64,000 nucleotides of DNA from contig NZ_JNKN01000007.1 in assembly GCF_000702065.1 (NCBI RefSeq), positions 1 through 64,000 on the forward strand, in the 5' to 3' direction. Of the stretch, positions 7,761 to 17,775 are shown in pieces; within the stretch, counting starts at the first letter, position 1; each line of letters opens with the position of its first letter. The notes below the pieces were generated by a model that was given only the letters and a program-made list of their open reading frames with translations, searched no databases and was not told the DNA's origin. A program made the position numbers and the translations under genes. Origin of the DNA: Kandleria vitulina DSM 20405 (GTDB taxonomy: Bacteria; Bacillota_I; Bacilli_A; Erysipelotrichales; Coprobacillaceae).

Positions 7761-8619
7761 GATTAAAGAAATAGAAAGAAGTATTATCAAAACATATCGT
7801 AAAGCCATCTGGAGACCTTTCTGTAAAGCTGTCACTGAATATGAACTGATTCAGGAAGGCGATAAGATCATGGTCTGCATCAGCGGTGGAAAAGATTCAA
7901 TGCTTTTAGCGAAATGTATTCAGGAAATTCAAAGACATGGAAAGGTTCACTTTGAAGCCCATTTCGTCTGCATGGATCCTGGATATAATGAATACAACAG
8001 AGGAATCATCGAAGATAATGCCAAGCTTATGGGCATTCCACTAGAAGTCTTTGAAACAGATATCTTTGATTCTGTTTCCGGTGGTGCATTTAAACAGCCT
8101 TGTTACTTCTGTGCCAAGATGAGACGTGGCTATCTTTATAAGCATGCGCAATCTATTGGCTGCAATAAGATTGCCCTTGGTCATCATTTTGATGATGTTA
8201 TTGAAACGACATTATTGTCAATGTTCTATGGTTCAGAAATCAAGACTATGATGCCTAAGCTTCATAGTGATCACTATGATGGATTAGAAGTTATTCGTCC
8301 TTTATTTAAGGTCAGAGAAGAAGCAATCATCAATTGGAGAAATGCTAATGACTTGACATTCATCAACTGTGCCTGCCGCTTTACTGAAGGCTGCTCACTT
8401 ATTGATGATGGTACAAGCAAACGTAAAGAAATGAAGACACTTATCAAGCGCATGGAAAAGAAAAATCCAAAAGTAGCGCAGAATATCTTCATTGCGATGC
8501 ATAATGTCAATCTTGACTGTGTGATGAACTGGAAAAAAGATGGTGAAACATACAGTTTCCTTGATGAATACTACGAAGAAGAAAAATATAAAGCTGTGGA
8601 AGAAATCGAAAGATTCTAA
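7753..8619 (+). CDS. ttcA: TtcA-like tRNA 2-thiolation PP-loop ATPase
   Basis: Likely activates a tRNA base by adenylation and inserts sulfur, as TtcA does at cytidine 32. The protein (288 aa) has the PP-loop SGGKDS near residue 40, a CYFC pair, GHHFDDVIET and a later Cys in NCACR; this CxxC-plus-Cys pattern matches the iron-sulfur ligands of TtcA rather than TilS. The start overlaps the last codons of the desulfurase by 8 bases, so translation is coupled, and the upstream enzyme is the obvious sulfur donor. An exact substrate is not provable from sequence; other members of the TtcA/TtuA group remain possible. Confidence 0.8.
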   Translation: MDKIKEIERSIIKTYRKAIWRPFCKAVTEYELIQEGDKIMVCISGGKDSMLLAKCIQEIQRHGKVHFEAHFVCMDPGYNEYNRGIIEDNAKLMGIPLEVFETDIFDSVSGGAFKQPCYFCAKMRRGYLYKHAQSIGCNKIALGHHFDDVIETTLLSMFYGSEIKTMMPKLHSDHYDGLEVIRPLFKVREEAIINWRNANDLTFINCACRFTEGCSLIDDGTSKRKEMKTLIKRMEKKNPKVAQNIFIAMHNVNLDCVMNWKKDGETYSFLDEYYEEEKYKAVEEIERF

Positions 8620-8634
8620 TCCACAGCTTTTCTT
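8592..8634 (+). terminator. Terminator overlapping the ttcA stop codon
   Basis: AAAGCTGTGG at about 8590-8599 pairs with CCACAGCTTT just after the stop codon, followed by TCTTT. The loop itself can form a small GAAATC/GATTC hairpin. The stem therefore uses the last codons of ttcA. Confidence 0.65.
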
Positions 8635-9532
8635 TATGCTTTACGTGTATTTTTCCATATCAGCAATACCACTGGCAAGATGATATAGCTGATCACTACT
8701 GCAACAATCGCAGCAATATTTAAGACAGATGTTCCATCTGTTGAAACAATACTAAATTGTGAAACCCAGTCAAACTTGATGACTAAGAATAATGAGAAGA
8801 TGATGGCAGCTACAGGAATAATGACATCAGTTGCAAAGTTCTTTGTAGCAGAGAGTACTTCTTCTTTATTAAGATTAAAGTAGAAAACAATGACACTTAA
8901 TGGGACAACCAAGAACTGGATGAAACGAGAAAGTGAACTTAATATCATGATATTAGCCATATCATAAAATGGAATAATTTGATGGGCTTTAGAAATCATT
9001 AATAAGAAAAGACCAGCTACTGAACTCATCAGCATATTAAGCTGACCAATACGATCAGAGATGAAGCCACCAATGATTCTTCCTCCCGTGTTGAATAAAG
9101 CCAAGATGGAAACAGCCATCGCCCCATCTTTAATGATAATGCCAAGACCTAATATCTTGAAGGCATTAGGAACACCGGCATTCGCTATGATACGATTGGC
9201 AATCAGAGGAACAATGACCGAACTTAATCCATAAGAGGCTGTTGTAATACCACCTACAAGACCTCTTTTATCTGGGAAGAACTTCACGCAACAATTGCTG
9301 ACAACACAGCCATAGGTAAGTCCCATTGCTAATCCACAGGATAAGCCAAATCCCCCATCAGCATTATTTTGCTGTTAGAAAAACCTGAAATGATCATTCC
9401 TAGACCAAACCAGATACTGCCAACAATAATAAGAACGCTTGTTCCCACTTTTTTTATGAGCTTTCCTCCCCCAATCAAGGTAATGGGTCCTACCGCAAGA
9501 GAGAAGACAATGGATAATGAGCTACCGCTCAT
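8634..9532 (-). pseudogene. Decayed OFA-type (oxalate/formate antiporter family) MFS transporter
   Basis: Two adjacent frames together encode an MFS permease: the piece at 9532-9329 (KMSGSSLSIVF onward, helices 2-3) and the piece ending at 8634 (GLTYGCVVSN, GGRIIGGFISDRIGQLN and further helices). They are joined in homology but differ in frame at a run of five G (minus strand) near 9351-9355; the downstream frame reads GFGLSCGLAMG. The first transmembrane helix and the start codon are missing on the right, where the sequence passes directly into the regulator remnant. No ribosome site precedes the ATG at 9532. One more G would restore the frame but not the N-terminus. Confidence 0.8.
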
Positions 9533-9538
9533 TTTGTA

Positions 9539-10507
9539 ACAGTCTATGTCAATACAGCACTTCCTCTAAAAGAAGAAGTGCTGTATATAAAAGAAAACAT
9601 AGATCTTTTTGATCTCTACAATACAATCTCTGATCTTTTAAGTAAATATGACCGTATTATGCAAAGCAAGCAGGCCTTATTTAGTGTATTGCATGCTGGA
9701 AATGGGTTAGATGATCTCTGTTCAATTACAAAAAGATGATATCTATCAAAATCCTTTTGCCCTTCAGCATGATATCTTCTTTAAGAATCTATTATCTTCT
9801 CACTTTGATACACAAGAAGAAATTAAACAGGCGATAATTGAATTGAAGATGAAGCCACAAACAAAGTATTTCTTTATTGTCAGTGGATTTGTAGATGTAA
9901 GACACAAGCGTCTTCCTTCTAACTATTACTGGATTCAATTGAACTCAATATTTAGAAATGCTCTTACCAATATTGATGGGAATTATTTTATTACCTTAGT
10001 TTCTTCTAATGACTACAATAAGTATCTCTCTTCAATAAAGACACGCTTTGATTCTTTCTTGAAGATGAATCTTATGAAAGCTGCTATCAGCTATAGCTTC
10101 ACTAATCTTCTTCATGCCAATATCTATGCCTCTCAATCTATTGAACAGCTGAAATACAATTTAATTAGATATGATGAGAATGTTACCTATAACTACAGTG
10201 AATTCTATTTTACTCATATTTTCTATTTGAGTAATCGTCAAGATGAAATGAAAGCTTCTATTCATCCTGCCATCAAATTAATAGGTATGATAAAAAGAAG
10301 AAGACAGAATATCTTAAGACCTTGACGACTTATTTGAAATGTAATCGGAATGCTCCTGAAACAGCTAAAGCGTTATTTATTCATAAGTCAACGTTGTTCT
10401 ATCGTTTTTCTAAGATGAAAGATCTCTTTCATATTAATCTAAAAGATAGTGATGATCTCTTTTCTTATGAGTATTCTATTAAACTGTTATCCTTATTGAT
10501 TGAATAA
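9539..10507 (+). pseudogene. Decayed PucR-family transcriptional regulator
   Basis: Three open segments make one regulator. Frame A (9539-9739) gives VNTALPLKEEVLYIKEN and further residues typical of the sensor part. Frame B (9711-10325) gives the middle. From about 10286 frame A resumes and ends in the PucR helix-turn-helix: TYLKCNRNAPETAKALFIH and KSTLFYRFSKM. So there are two compensating frameshifts, one at 9711-9739 (an A5 run is there) and one near 10283-10290. The N-terminus and start codon are missing, cut at the same junction that truncates the divergent transporter. It was probably that transporter's regulator. Confidence 0.78.
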
Positions 10508-10510
10508 AAA

Positions 10511-10541
10511 ACCCCTTAATAGACATCTGTCTATTAGGGGG
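10511..10541 (-). terminator. Terminator of the asp23-fakA operon
   Basis: CCCCTTAATAGACA (10512-10525) pairs with TGTCTATTAGGGG (10528-10540) with one bulged base. On the minus strand the stem is followed by T6, which suits the fakA transcript; in the plus direction only GTTTATATT follows. Confidence 0.8.
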
Positions 10542-10547
10542 TTTATA

Positions 10548-12182
10548 TTATTCTACACCAATAATAAATGAATAAACTGGCTGAAGACCATCGATCATTT
10601 CTAATTCAGCATCTTCATATGTTTCTTCAATATATGCTTGTGCTTCTTCTTTTTCTTCGTCAGTGACATCTTCACCACAGATTAATGTGATGATTTCTGA
10701 ATCGTCATCGACTAATCCTTCTAATGATTTCTTTAAAGCATCCATCTTTTCTGGTACACAGGCAGTAATTGTCTTATTGCAAAGAGCCATATACTGGTTA
10801 GCTGTTACTTCTACACCATCAATGTTTGTATCTCTTACTGCGAATGTAACCTGTCCTGTTTTCACGTTTTCCATAGCATCTTTCATTTCTGAAACATTAT
10901 CTTCTAATGATGCTTCTGGGTTAAACATGATACAAGCTGACAATCCCTGAGGAATTGTCTTAGTAGGAATAACGATCACATCGATTTCGTCTTCTAAGAC
11001 AGTAGCAGCCTGCTGAGCTGTCATAACGATATTAGAGTTATTAGGCAATACGATAACATGTTTAGCATGTACACCTCTGATTGCTTTAACAAGATCTTCT
11101 GTAGCAGGGTTCATTGTCTGTCCACCTGATACGACATGATCACAGTGCAATTCTTCGAATGTTGCTTTAATACCGCTTCCTGCAGCTACTGAGATGACCG
11201 CAATGTCCTTTTCAGGAACTTCTTCGACAATCTCTTTCTTTTCTACATCTTTAGCATTAGGGTTTTCAATATCTACTGTTAAGAATTCACCAAAACGCTG
11301 AGCAATATTTAAGGCATTACCTGGCTTTTTAGTATAAAGCTTAGCTCTTACGATATTGCCATCCTGAACGATTGTAATACGTTCTCCTGGAATTCTTTCT
11401 AATTCATTCTGGAAGTTTTCTGCATTAAAGGCACTTTCTTTTCCTTCAGCGATATCAAGCATAAATTCTGTTCTATAGCCAAAGTTAGCCTTGATGCCAG
11501 CTTTTTCAGCTCTTTCAAGAGCCTGCTGATTTTTAACTTCTTCTTCATTAATATCAACACGTTCAATTTCTTCACCAGCTAATGCTGACATGAAACCAGT
11601 CAATACTAATAATAGCCCTGCTCCACCTGAATCGACTACGCCAACTTCTTTTAAAACTGGCAATAATTCTGGTGTACGATCCAATGATTCATTAGCTGCT
11701 TTAACGAAGTATGAGAAATAATCTTCGATTTCCATATCTTCTGTTACATAAGCCTTAGCCGCTTCTGCAGATTCTCTGATGACTGTAAGAATAGTTCCTT
11801 CAGTAGGTTTCATTACGGCCTTATAAGCCACTTTTGATCCTTGCATGAAAGCATCTGCTAAATCGTTGGCATTAGCAGTTTCTTTTCCTTTTAAGGATTT
11901 AGAAACACCTCTAAAGATCTGAGAAAGGATAACACCTGAGTTACCTCTTGCTCCCATTAATAATCCTTTAGATAATGTTTTTGCAATTTCATCAACTCTT
12001 TCACTCTGTAGACGTTCAACTTCAGTTGCTCCACTTGTAAAAGTTAATGACATATTAGTACCAGTATCGCCATCAGGTACTGGGAATACATTTAACGCGT
12101 CAATTTCAGGATGATTGTTATGGAGAACAGTTGCCCCAGTGACAATCATCTGTCTAAACATTTTTCCGTCAATGATTTTCAT
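10548..12182 (-). CDS. fakA: Fatty acid kinase catalytic subunit FakA (DAK2/YloV family)
   Basis: Phosphorylates fatty acids presented by a FakB (DegV-family) protein, feeding exogenous fatty acids into phospholipid synthesis. The N-terminal DhaL-like domain carries NVFPVPDGDTGTNM (metal- and ATP-binding Asp residues) and RGNSGVILSQ; the remainder matches the YloV central and C-terminal domains. The length (about 544 aa) is normal. The ATG at 12182 is preferred: GGAGG lies 5 bases upstream, inside the longer frame that begins at 12194. No fakB is in the window. It follows asp23 in the common yloU-yloV arrangement. Confidence 0.92.
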   Translation of the reverse strand: MKIIDGKMFRQMIVTGATVLHNNHPEIDALNVFPVPDGDTGTNMSLTFTSGATEVERLQSERVDEIAKTLSKGLLMGARGNSGVILSQIFRGVSKSLKGKETANANDLADAFMQGSKVAYKAVMKPTEGTILTVIRESAEAAKAYVTEDMEIEDYFSYFVKAANESLDRTPELLPVLKEVGVVDSGGAGLLLVLTGFMSALAGEEIERVDINEEEVKNQQALERAEKAGIKANFGYRTEFMLDIAEGKESAFNAENFQNELERIPGERITIVQDGNIVRAKLYTKKPGNALNIAQRFGEFLTVDIENPNAKDVEKKEIVEEVPEKDIAVISVAAGSGIKATFEELHCDHVVSGGQTMNPATEDLVKAIRGVHAKHVIVLPNNSNIVMTAQQAATVLEDEIDVIVIPTKTIPQGLSACIMFNPEASLEDNVSEMKDAMENVKTGQVTFAVRDTNIDGVEVTANQYMALCNKTITACVPEKMDALKKSLEGLVDDDSEIITLICGEDVTDEEKEEAQAYIEETYEDAELEMIDGLQPVYSFIIGVE

Positions 12183-12193
12183 AACTTCCTCCA

Positions 12194-12547
12194 TTAATCC
12201 ATGACTCTGATACTTTGTACATAAACATTAACTGCTTCAATATTAATGTCCAATGTTTTTTCAAGAACGTATTTTACTTTTTTCTGAACTTCATATACGA
12301 TTTCAGAAATCTTTACGCCGTATCCGACAATTACATATAGTGAAATAATGGCACCTGTTTCACCATTTTCAACTTTTATACCTTTTGAATAGTTTTCTTT
12401 CTTAAGAAGATCATAGATCCCATCGATCATCTTCTGGCTAGCCATTCCAACTACCCCGTAACATTCAGTGGCAGCTCCACCACAAATAGTTGCAATAACA
12501 TCATTAGATAATTCAATATGTCCAAGTTCTGTTGATTTTTGAATCAT
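12194..12547 (-). CDS. Asp23/Gls24 family protein (YloU-like)
   Basis: A 117-residue Asp23/Gls24 envelope-stress domain protein: ELSNDVIATICGGAATECYGV and the ending INIEAVNVYVQSIRVMD are typical. Family members bind membrane anchors or each other near the envelope; the exact role here is unknown. The pairing with fakA is conserved in Bacillota. GGAGGA lies 7 bases before the ATG, and a promoter can be read at 12613-12641. Confidence 0.9.
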   Translation of the reverse strand: MIQKSTELGHIELSNDVIATICGGAATECYGVVGMASQKMIDGIYDLLKKENYSKGIKVENGETGAIISLYVIVGYGVKISEIVYEVQKKVKYVLEKTLDINIEAVNVYVQSIRVMD

Positions 12548-12612
12548 AATTATCCTCCTCTACCATTATGTTTGATATTTAAAATATTTTTTCTAACATA
12601 ATATGCGTTTTT

Positions 12613-12641
12613 ATTATAAAGTATGGCTATTAAAAAGGCAA
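12613..12641 (-). promoter_or_regulatory. Putative promoter of asp23-fakA
   Basis: On the minus strand TTGCCT (12641-12636), a 17-base spacer and TATAAT (12618-12613). The leader would be about 60 bases. Confidence 0.5.
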
Positions 12642-12713
12642 CAAAGATAAGATTATTTTATAATTTGAATACTCTCATTTCTATTTAAATTATGATTTTT
12701 TTCGCAAAAGTAG

Positions 12714-12742
12714 TTGCAATTTCTAAATTGCAATGGTATTAT
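12714..12742 (+). promoter_or_regulatory. rpmB promoter with an overlapping palindrome
   Basis: TTGCAA (12714-12719), a 17-base spacer and TATTAT (12737-12742). The -35 box is part of an exact inverted repeat TTGCAATT-N4-AATTGCAA (12714-12733) that fills most of the spacer, the position expected of a repressor site. No T-run follows, so it is not a terminator. The binding protein, if any, is unknown. Confidence 0.55.
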
Positions 12743-12779
12743 GTCAAGGTATGTGAAAGCTTAAGAGGTGGTGAAGAAA

Positions 12780-12968
12780 ATGTCAAGAAAAAGTCAGTTA
12801 AGTGGTAAAGGACCTATGACAGGTAACAATCGTTCTCATGCATTAAACGCTACTAGAAGAAGATGGAACGTTAACTTACAGAAAGCAACTATCATTATTG
12901 ATGGTAAGCCAACTAAAGTAAAACTTACAGCTAGAGAATTAAGAACACTTAGAAAAAACGCTAGATAA
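12780..12968 (+). CDS. rpmB: 50S ribosomal protein L28
   Basis: Small basic large-subunit protein (62 aa), with the typical [20 protein letters not shown] and C-terminal [12 protein letters not shown]. The ATG at 12780 follows AGGTGG by 9 bases; the upstream in-frame GTG at 12768 is part of the ribosome site and is rejected. L28 paralogs with four zinc-binding cysteines exist; this copy has none, so it is the zinc-independent form. It stands alone on the plus strand, between its own promoter and terminator. Confidence 0.97.
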   Translation: MSRKSQLSGKGPMTGNNRSHALNATRRRWNVNLQKATIIIDGKPTKVKLTARELRTLRKNAR

Positions 12969-12977
12969 TAGAAGCAA

Positions 12978-13002
12978 GGATATGCAGTGCATATCCTTTT
13001 TT
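12978..13002 (+). terminator. rpmB terminator
   Basis: GGATATGCA (12978-12986) pairs with TGCATATCC (12988-12996), followed by six T. Confidence 0.9.
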
Positions 13003-13016
13003 CTATATATAAGCAC

Positions 13017-13041
13017 AAAAAAGAAGGCCTAAGCCTTCTTT
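13017..13041 (-). terminator. Terminator of the hrcA-grpE-dnaK-dnaJ operon
   Basis: AAGAAGGC/GCCTTCTT (13021-13028 with 13033-13040) lies just after the dnaJ stop; T6 follows on the minus strand. Confidence 0.85.
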
Positions 13042-14169
13042 TTATAATTTAAATGATTTTTTGAACTGATCAAAGATGCTAGATTTCTTAGAGGCATCCT
13101 GTAATTTCTTGTAAAGTTCCTTTTCTTGTTTAGTGAGCTTAGTTGGAACCTTAACTTTAACAGTGACATACTCATCACCGTAAGTATTTCCTCTTAATGA
13201 TTTAACACCTTTACCTTTTAATCTTAATGTAGCACCTGGCTGTGTTCCTTCTGGAATAGTCATGCTGACATCACCATAAACAGTTGGGACATCCACCTTG
13301 CATCCTAATGCGGCATCAGCAGGAGAAATCGGTACTTCAATTGCGATATTATCTCCCTGTCTTACAAAGTGTTTATGTGGTCTTACATAGATTTCTACAT
13401 ATAAGTCACCATTAGGTCCACCGTTGATTCCTCTTCCACCTTTTCCTGGTACTCTTAACTGCTGATGAGTATTGATACCTGCTGGAATTGTTAATTCTAC
13501 AGTGATGTTCTTATTGTTATATCCTTTTCCTTTACAATCAGGACAGATCTTCTTAATTTTCTTACCTGTACCATTACAATCTGGACAGGCAGCTTCTCTT
13601 ACGACTGTACCAAATGGTGAACGCTGCTGCATTCTGACTGTACCGCTACCACCACAGCGAGAACATGTTTCTACATCCTGTGGAGAAGCTGCACCTGAAC
13701 CATGACATGTTTTACATGGTTCATCGAAATTGATTCTGATTTCTGTCTTTTTACCTTTAATGGCATCCATGAAATCAATTTCAAGCTGCATAAAGCGATC
13801 TTCACCTTGACGAGGACCAGTTGGTCTTTGTCTTCTTTGACCTCCGCCAAAGAATGAACCGAAGATATCACCTAGATCGACATCATCGAAGCCACCGAAT
13901 CCGCCAAATCCACCACCGAATCCGCCAGCGCCTCCGCCATTTTGATCAAAGGCAGCATGTCCATAACGATCGTAGGCTGCTTTCTTATTTGCATCGGAAA
14001 GGACATCGTAAGCTTCCTGTACTTCTTTAAATTTTTCTTCAGCATCCGGTGCCTTATTGACATCTGGATGATATTTTTTGGCAAGTTTACGATATGCACG
14101 TTTGATGGTAGTTGCATCAGCACTCTTATCTATACCAAGCACTTCATAATAATCTCTTTTATCTGCCAT
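13042..14169 (-). CDS. dnaJ: Chaperone DnaJ (type I Hsp40)
   Basis: Co-chaperone that delivers clients to DnaK and stimulates its ATPase. Domains in order: J domain with KYHPD near residue 35, Gly/Phe-rich linker (about 75-105), four CxxCxGxG zinc repeats (about 145-215), and the C-terminal client-binding domains. Length 375 aa, normal. Of two adjacent ATG codons the second (14169) is 7 bases from AGGAGG and gives the usual [12 protein letters not shown] start. Last gene of the HrcA-controlled operon. Confidence 0.97.
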   Translation of the reverse strand: MADKRDYYEVLGIDKSADATTIKRAYRKLAKKYHPDVNKAPDAEEKFKEVQEAYDVLSDANKKAAYDRYGHAAFDQNGGGAGGFGGGFGGFGGFDDVDLGDIFGSFFGGGQRRQRPTGPRQGEDRFMQLEIDFMDAIKGKKTEIRINFDEPCKTCHGSGAASPQDVETCSRCGGSGTVRMQQRSPFGTVVREAACPDCNGTGKKIKKICPDCKGKGYNNKNITVELTIPAGINTHQQLRVPGKGGRGINGGPNGDLYVEIYVRPHKHFVRQGDNIAIEVPISPADAALGCKVDVPTVYGDVSMTIPEGTQPGATLRLKGKGVKSLRGNTYGDEYVTVKVKVPTKLTKQEKELYKKLQDASKKSSIFDQFKKSFKL

Positions 14170-14197
14170 CATTGAACCTCCTTATAATATAGTAGAA

Positions 14198-14217
14198 AGC
14201 CAAGGTCCCCCTTGGCT
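14198..14217 (-). other. Intergenic hairpin between dnaK and dnaJ
   Basis: AGCCAAG pairs with CTTGGCT across a C/G-rich loop. It lacks a following T-run, so it is more likely an mRNA stability or processing structure that sets dnaJ below dnaK than a full terminator. Confidence 0.4.
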
Positions 14218-14224
14218 TATATTT

Positions 14225-16054
<1,830 letters not shown>

Positions 16055-16057
16055 CTA

Positions 16058-16600
16058 TTACTGACTTACTTTCACAAGTGTTGCTCTTACAACACGATCT
16101 TTTAACATATAACCTTTCTGAAGTTCTTCTACAACCATATTTGGTTCCATTCCTTCAACTTCTTCAGTCATTACTGCCTGATGGAAGTTTGGATCAAATG
16201 GTTTACCTTCAGCTTCAATGGCTTTTACACCATTCTTTTCTAGAATCATTAATAACTGATCATGGATCATCTGATATCCTTTAAGGAAGTTCTTAAGATT
16301 TTCATCTCCTGCTTCTGCAGCTAATGATCTTTCAAAGTTATCAATGACTGGCAATAACTCTTCTACAAAGGACTGCATCATGAACTTTTTCTGATTTTCA
16401 AATTCAGTGTTCATTCTCTTTTTTGTATTTTCCATATCTGCAAATACTTTATAGTATTCAGTTTTCCACTTATTTGCTTCTTCACTTAAGGCCTTGATTT
16501 CAGCCTCAGGATCAGCTTCTTTTTCTTCTGGAGTATCCACTGTTTCTTCAACAGTTTCTTCTTCCATTTCTGTCTCATTGACTTTCTTTTCTTCTGCCAT
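16058..16600 (-). CDS. grpE: Nucleotide exchange factor GrpE
   Basis: Promotes ADP release from DnaK. About 180 residues: an acidic, glutamate-rich disordered start, a long coiled coil (about 30-90), and the beta domain with FDPNFHQAVMTEE and the terminal VVRATLVKVS. The start at 16600 is chosen because GAGAGG lies 7 bases upstream and the protein then starts MAEEKKV; a longer frame reaches into hrcA. The 5' end lies 4 bases from the hrcA stop, so translation is probably coupled. Confidence 0.96.
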   Translation of the reverse strand: MAEEKKVNETEMEEETVEETVDTPEEKEADPEAEIKALSEEANKWKTEYYKVFADMENTKKRMNTEFENQKKFMMQSFVEELLPVIDNFERSLAAEAGDENLKNFLKGYQMIHDQLLMILEKNGVKAIEAEGKPFDPNFHQAVMTEEVEGMEPNMVVEELQKGYMLKDRVVRATLVKVSQ

Positions 16601-16604
16601 AGTT

Positions 16605-17645
16605 TTACCTCTCATCATTTTTTCTTTGCTCATCTAAGATGAGACTTTCAATATTCTTACTAATGTACTCTACTAGTGATACAACCTTTTCATATGGCAT
16701 ACGCGTTGGTCCAATCACCGAGATAGAGCCCTTCGAGCGGCTTCCCGTATCAAATGATGCAGAAATGACAGACACATCATTTAAGTCATCAAATGGTGTT
16801 TCATTTCCAATCCTGATTGTTACACCTTCTTCTTGAGTCAATGGCTCAAGAAGATTCCATGTCTGTGAATTTTCAAAAGCAGTGACAAGCTTTCTTAGCT
16901 TATTGACATCATTGTACTCAGGCTGATAAAGCATGTTATCTTTTCCTGAGAAGTAGATGTTGTTTTTAGCAAACTTCATGAATGCTTCTAAGAAGGCATT
17001 GAACAATACTTCATGTTCCTTCACTTTCACATTAAGAATTGGCTTCACATCATTTTCTAATTTCTCAATAACATTGTTAATGGGAACTCCTCTTAACGTT
17101 TCATTGATGACATCAACGCAGGCGCTTAAGTCATCCATCATATTCTCATCACGCACTGGGAATGTTCTGTTTTCGACATGTCCCTTATCCGTAACGATAA
17201 TCGCCGTTGCACTCTTTCTCCCTAAAGGAATAAGTGTAACATTCTGAAAACGTTCGTAGCTAGAATTAGGTCCTAGCGCCACTGTTGTTAAATGAGTCAG
17301 CTGACTTAACATTTCGCAACATTGCTGAATAATTTCATTTAGCGAGCGGTTGGTATCCGCAAACAAGGTAGATACCTGATTCTTTACTGTTTCATCCACA
17401 TCCGGCTGAAGCAGTGTTTCCACATAGAAGTGATAGCCCTTCTTGGATGGCACTCTTCCTGAAGACGTATGCGTCTTATCAAGGTAGTGCTGCTTTTCAA
17501 GAAAGTTCATTTCATTTCTGATTGTGGCACTCGAGTAAGGTAATTGATACTTTGTCATAAGAAGCTTACTTCCAACTGGCTCACCTGTCGCAATGAACTC
17601 TTCTACAATATATTTGAATATCAGTAATTGTCTTGCCGTAAGCAT
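16605..17645 (-). CDS. hrcA: Heat-inducible transcription repressor HrcA
   Basis: Binds CIRCE operators and represses chaperone operons; its activity depends on GroEL in characterised species. The N-terminal winged helix (LTARQLLIFKYIVEEFI and SATIRNEMNFLEKQHYL) is followed by the GAF-like and insert regions. About 346 aa, normal. GAGGTG lies 6 bases before the ATG at 17645; the in-frame GTG at 17654 overlaps that site. It is the first gene of hrcA-grpE-dnaK-dnaJ and, with two CIRCE copies over its promoter, represses itself. Confidence 0.97.
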   Translation of the reverse strand: MLTARQLLIFKYIVEEFIATGEPVGSKLLMTKYQLPYSSATIRNEMNFLEKQHYLDKTHTSSGRVPSKKGYHFYVETLLQPDVDETVKNQVSTLFADTNRSLNEIIQQCCEMLSQLTHLTTVALGPNSSYERFQNVTLIPLGRKSATAIIVTDKGHVENRTFPVRDENMMDDLSACVDVINETLRGVPINNVIEKLENDVKPILNVKVKEHEVLFNAFLEAFMKFAKNNIYFSGKDNMLYQPEYNDVNKLRKLVTAFENSQTWNLLEPLTQEEGVTIRIGNETPFDDLNDVSVISASFDTGSRSKGSISVIGPTRMPYEKVVSLVEYISKNIESLILDEQRKNDER

Positions 17646-17658
17646 CTTTCTCACCTCT

Positions 17659-17685
17659 TTAGCACTCTTCTAATTCAATTGCTAA
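17659..17685. promoter_or_regulatory. CIRCE operator, proximal copy
   Basis: TTAGCACTC (17659-17667), nine bases, AATTGCTAA (17677-17685). The consensus is TTAGCACTC-N9-GAGTGCTAA; the arm nearest the gene is perfect and the other matches 7 of 9. It lies between the -10 box and the hrcA ribosome site, over the expected transcription start. Confidence 0.92.
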
Positions 17686-17689
17686 GTTC

Positions 17690-17717
17690 ATTATACCTGT
17701 TTTTTTAGCAGTGTCAA
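17690..17717 (-). promoter_or_regulatory. Sigma-A promoter of hrcA-grpE-dnaK-dnaJ
   Basis: On the minus strand TTGACA (17717-17712), a 16-base spacer and a perfect TATAAT (17695-17690). Strong consensus match, held down by the flanking CIRCE elements. Confidence 0.85.
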
Positions 17718-17731
17718 CATTTTAGTGCTAA
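17705..17731. promoter_or_regulatory. CIRCE operator, distal copy over the -35 box
   Basis: TTAGCAGTG (17705-17713), nine bases, TAGTGCTAA (17723-17731): the same 27-base frame as CIRCE, with 7 of 9 bases matching the left arm and 8 of 9 the right. It covers the -35 hexamer and is centred 46 bases from the proximal copy. Confidence 0.8.
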
Positions 17732-17745
17732 ATATTATCTGCCAT

Positions 17746-17775
17746 AAAAAAGACCCCTGGATTAATCCAGGAAGT
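17746..17775 (-). terminator. hemW terminator
   Basis: CCTGGATTAATCCAGG with extended GAC/GTC pairing, followed by T6 on the minus strand. The stem includes the last codons and stop of hemW. Confidence 0.85.

Noticed and set aside
12714-12733. The rpmB palindrome as a terminator
   Set aside because: It lacks a T-run and coincides with the -35 box of a good promoter.
13821-14175. Open frames on both strands across the 5' part of dnaJ
   Set aside because: They are shadows of the glycine-rich and charged dnaJ sequence, with no ribosome sites.
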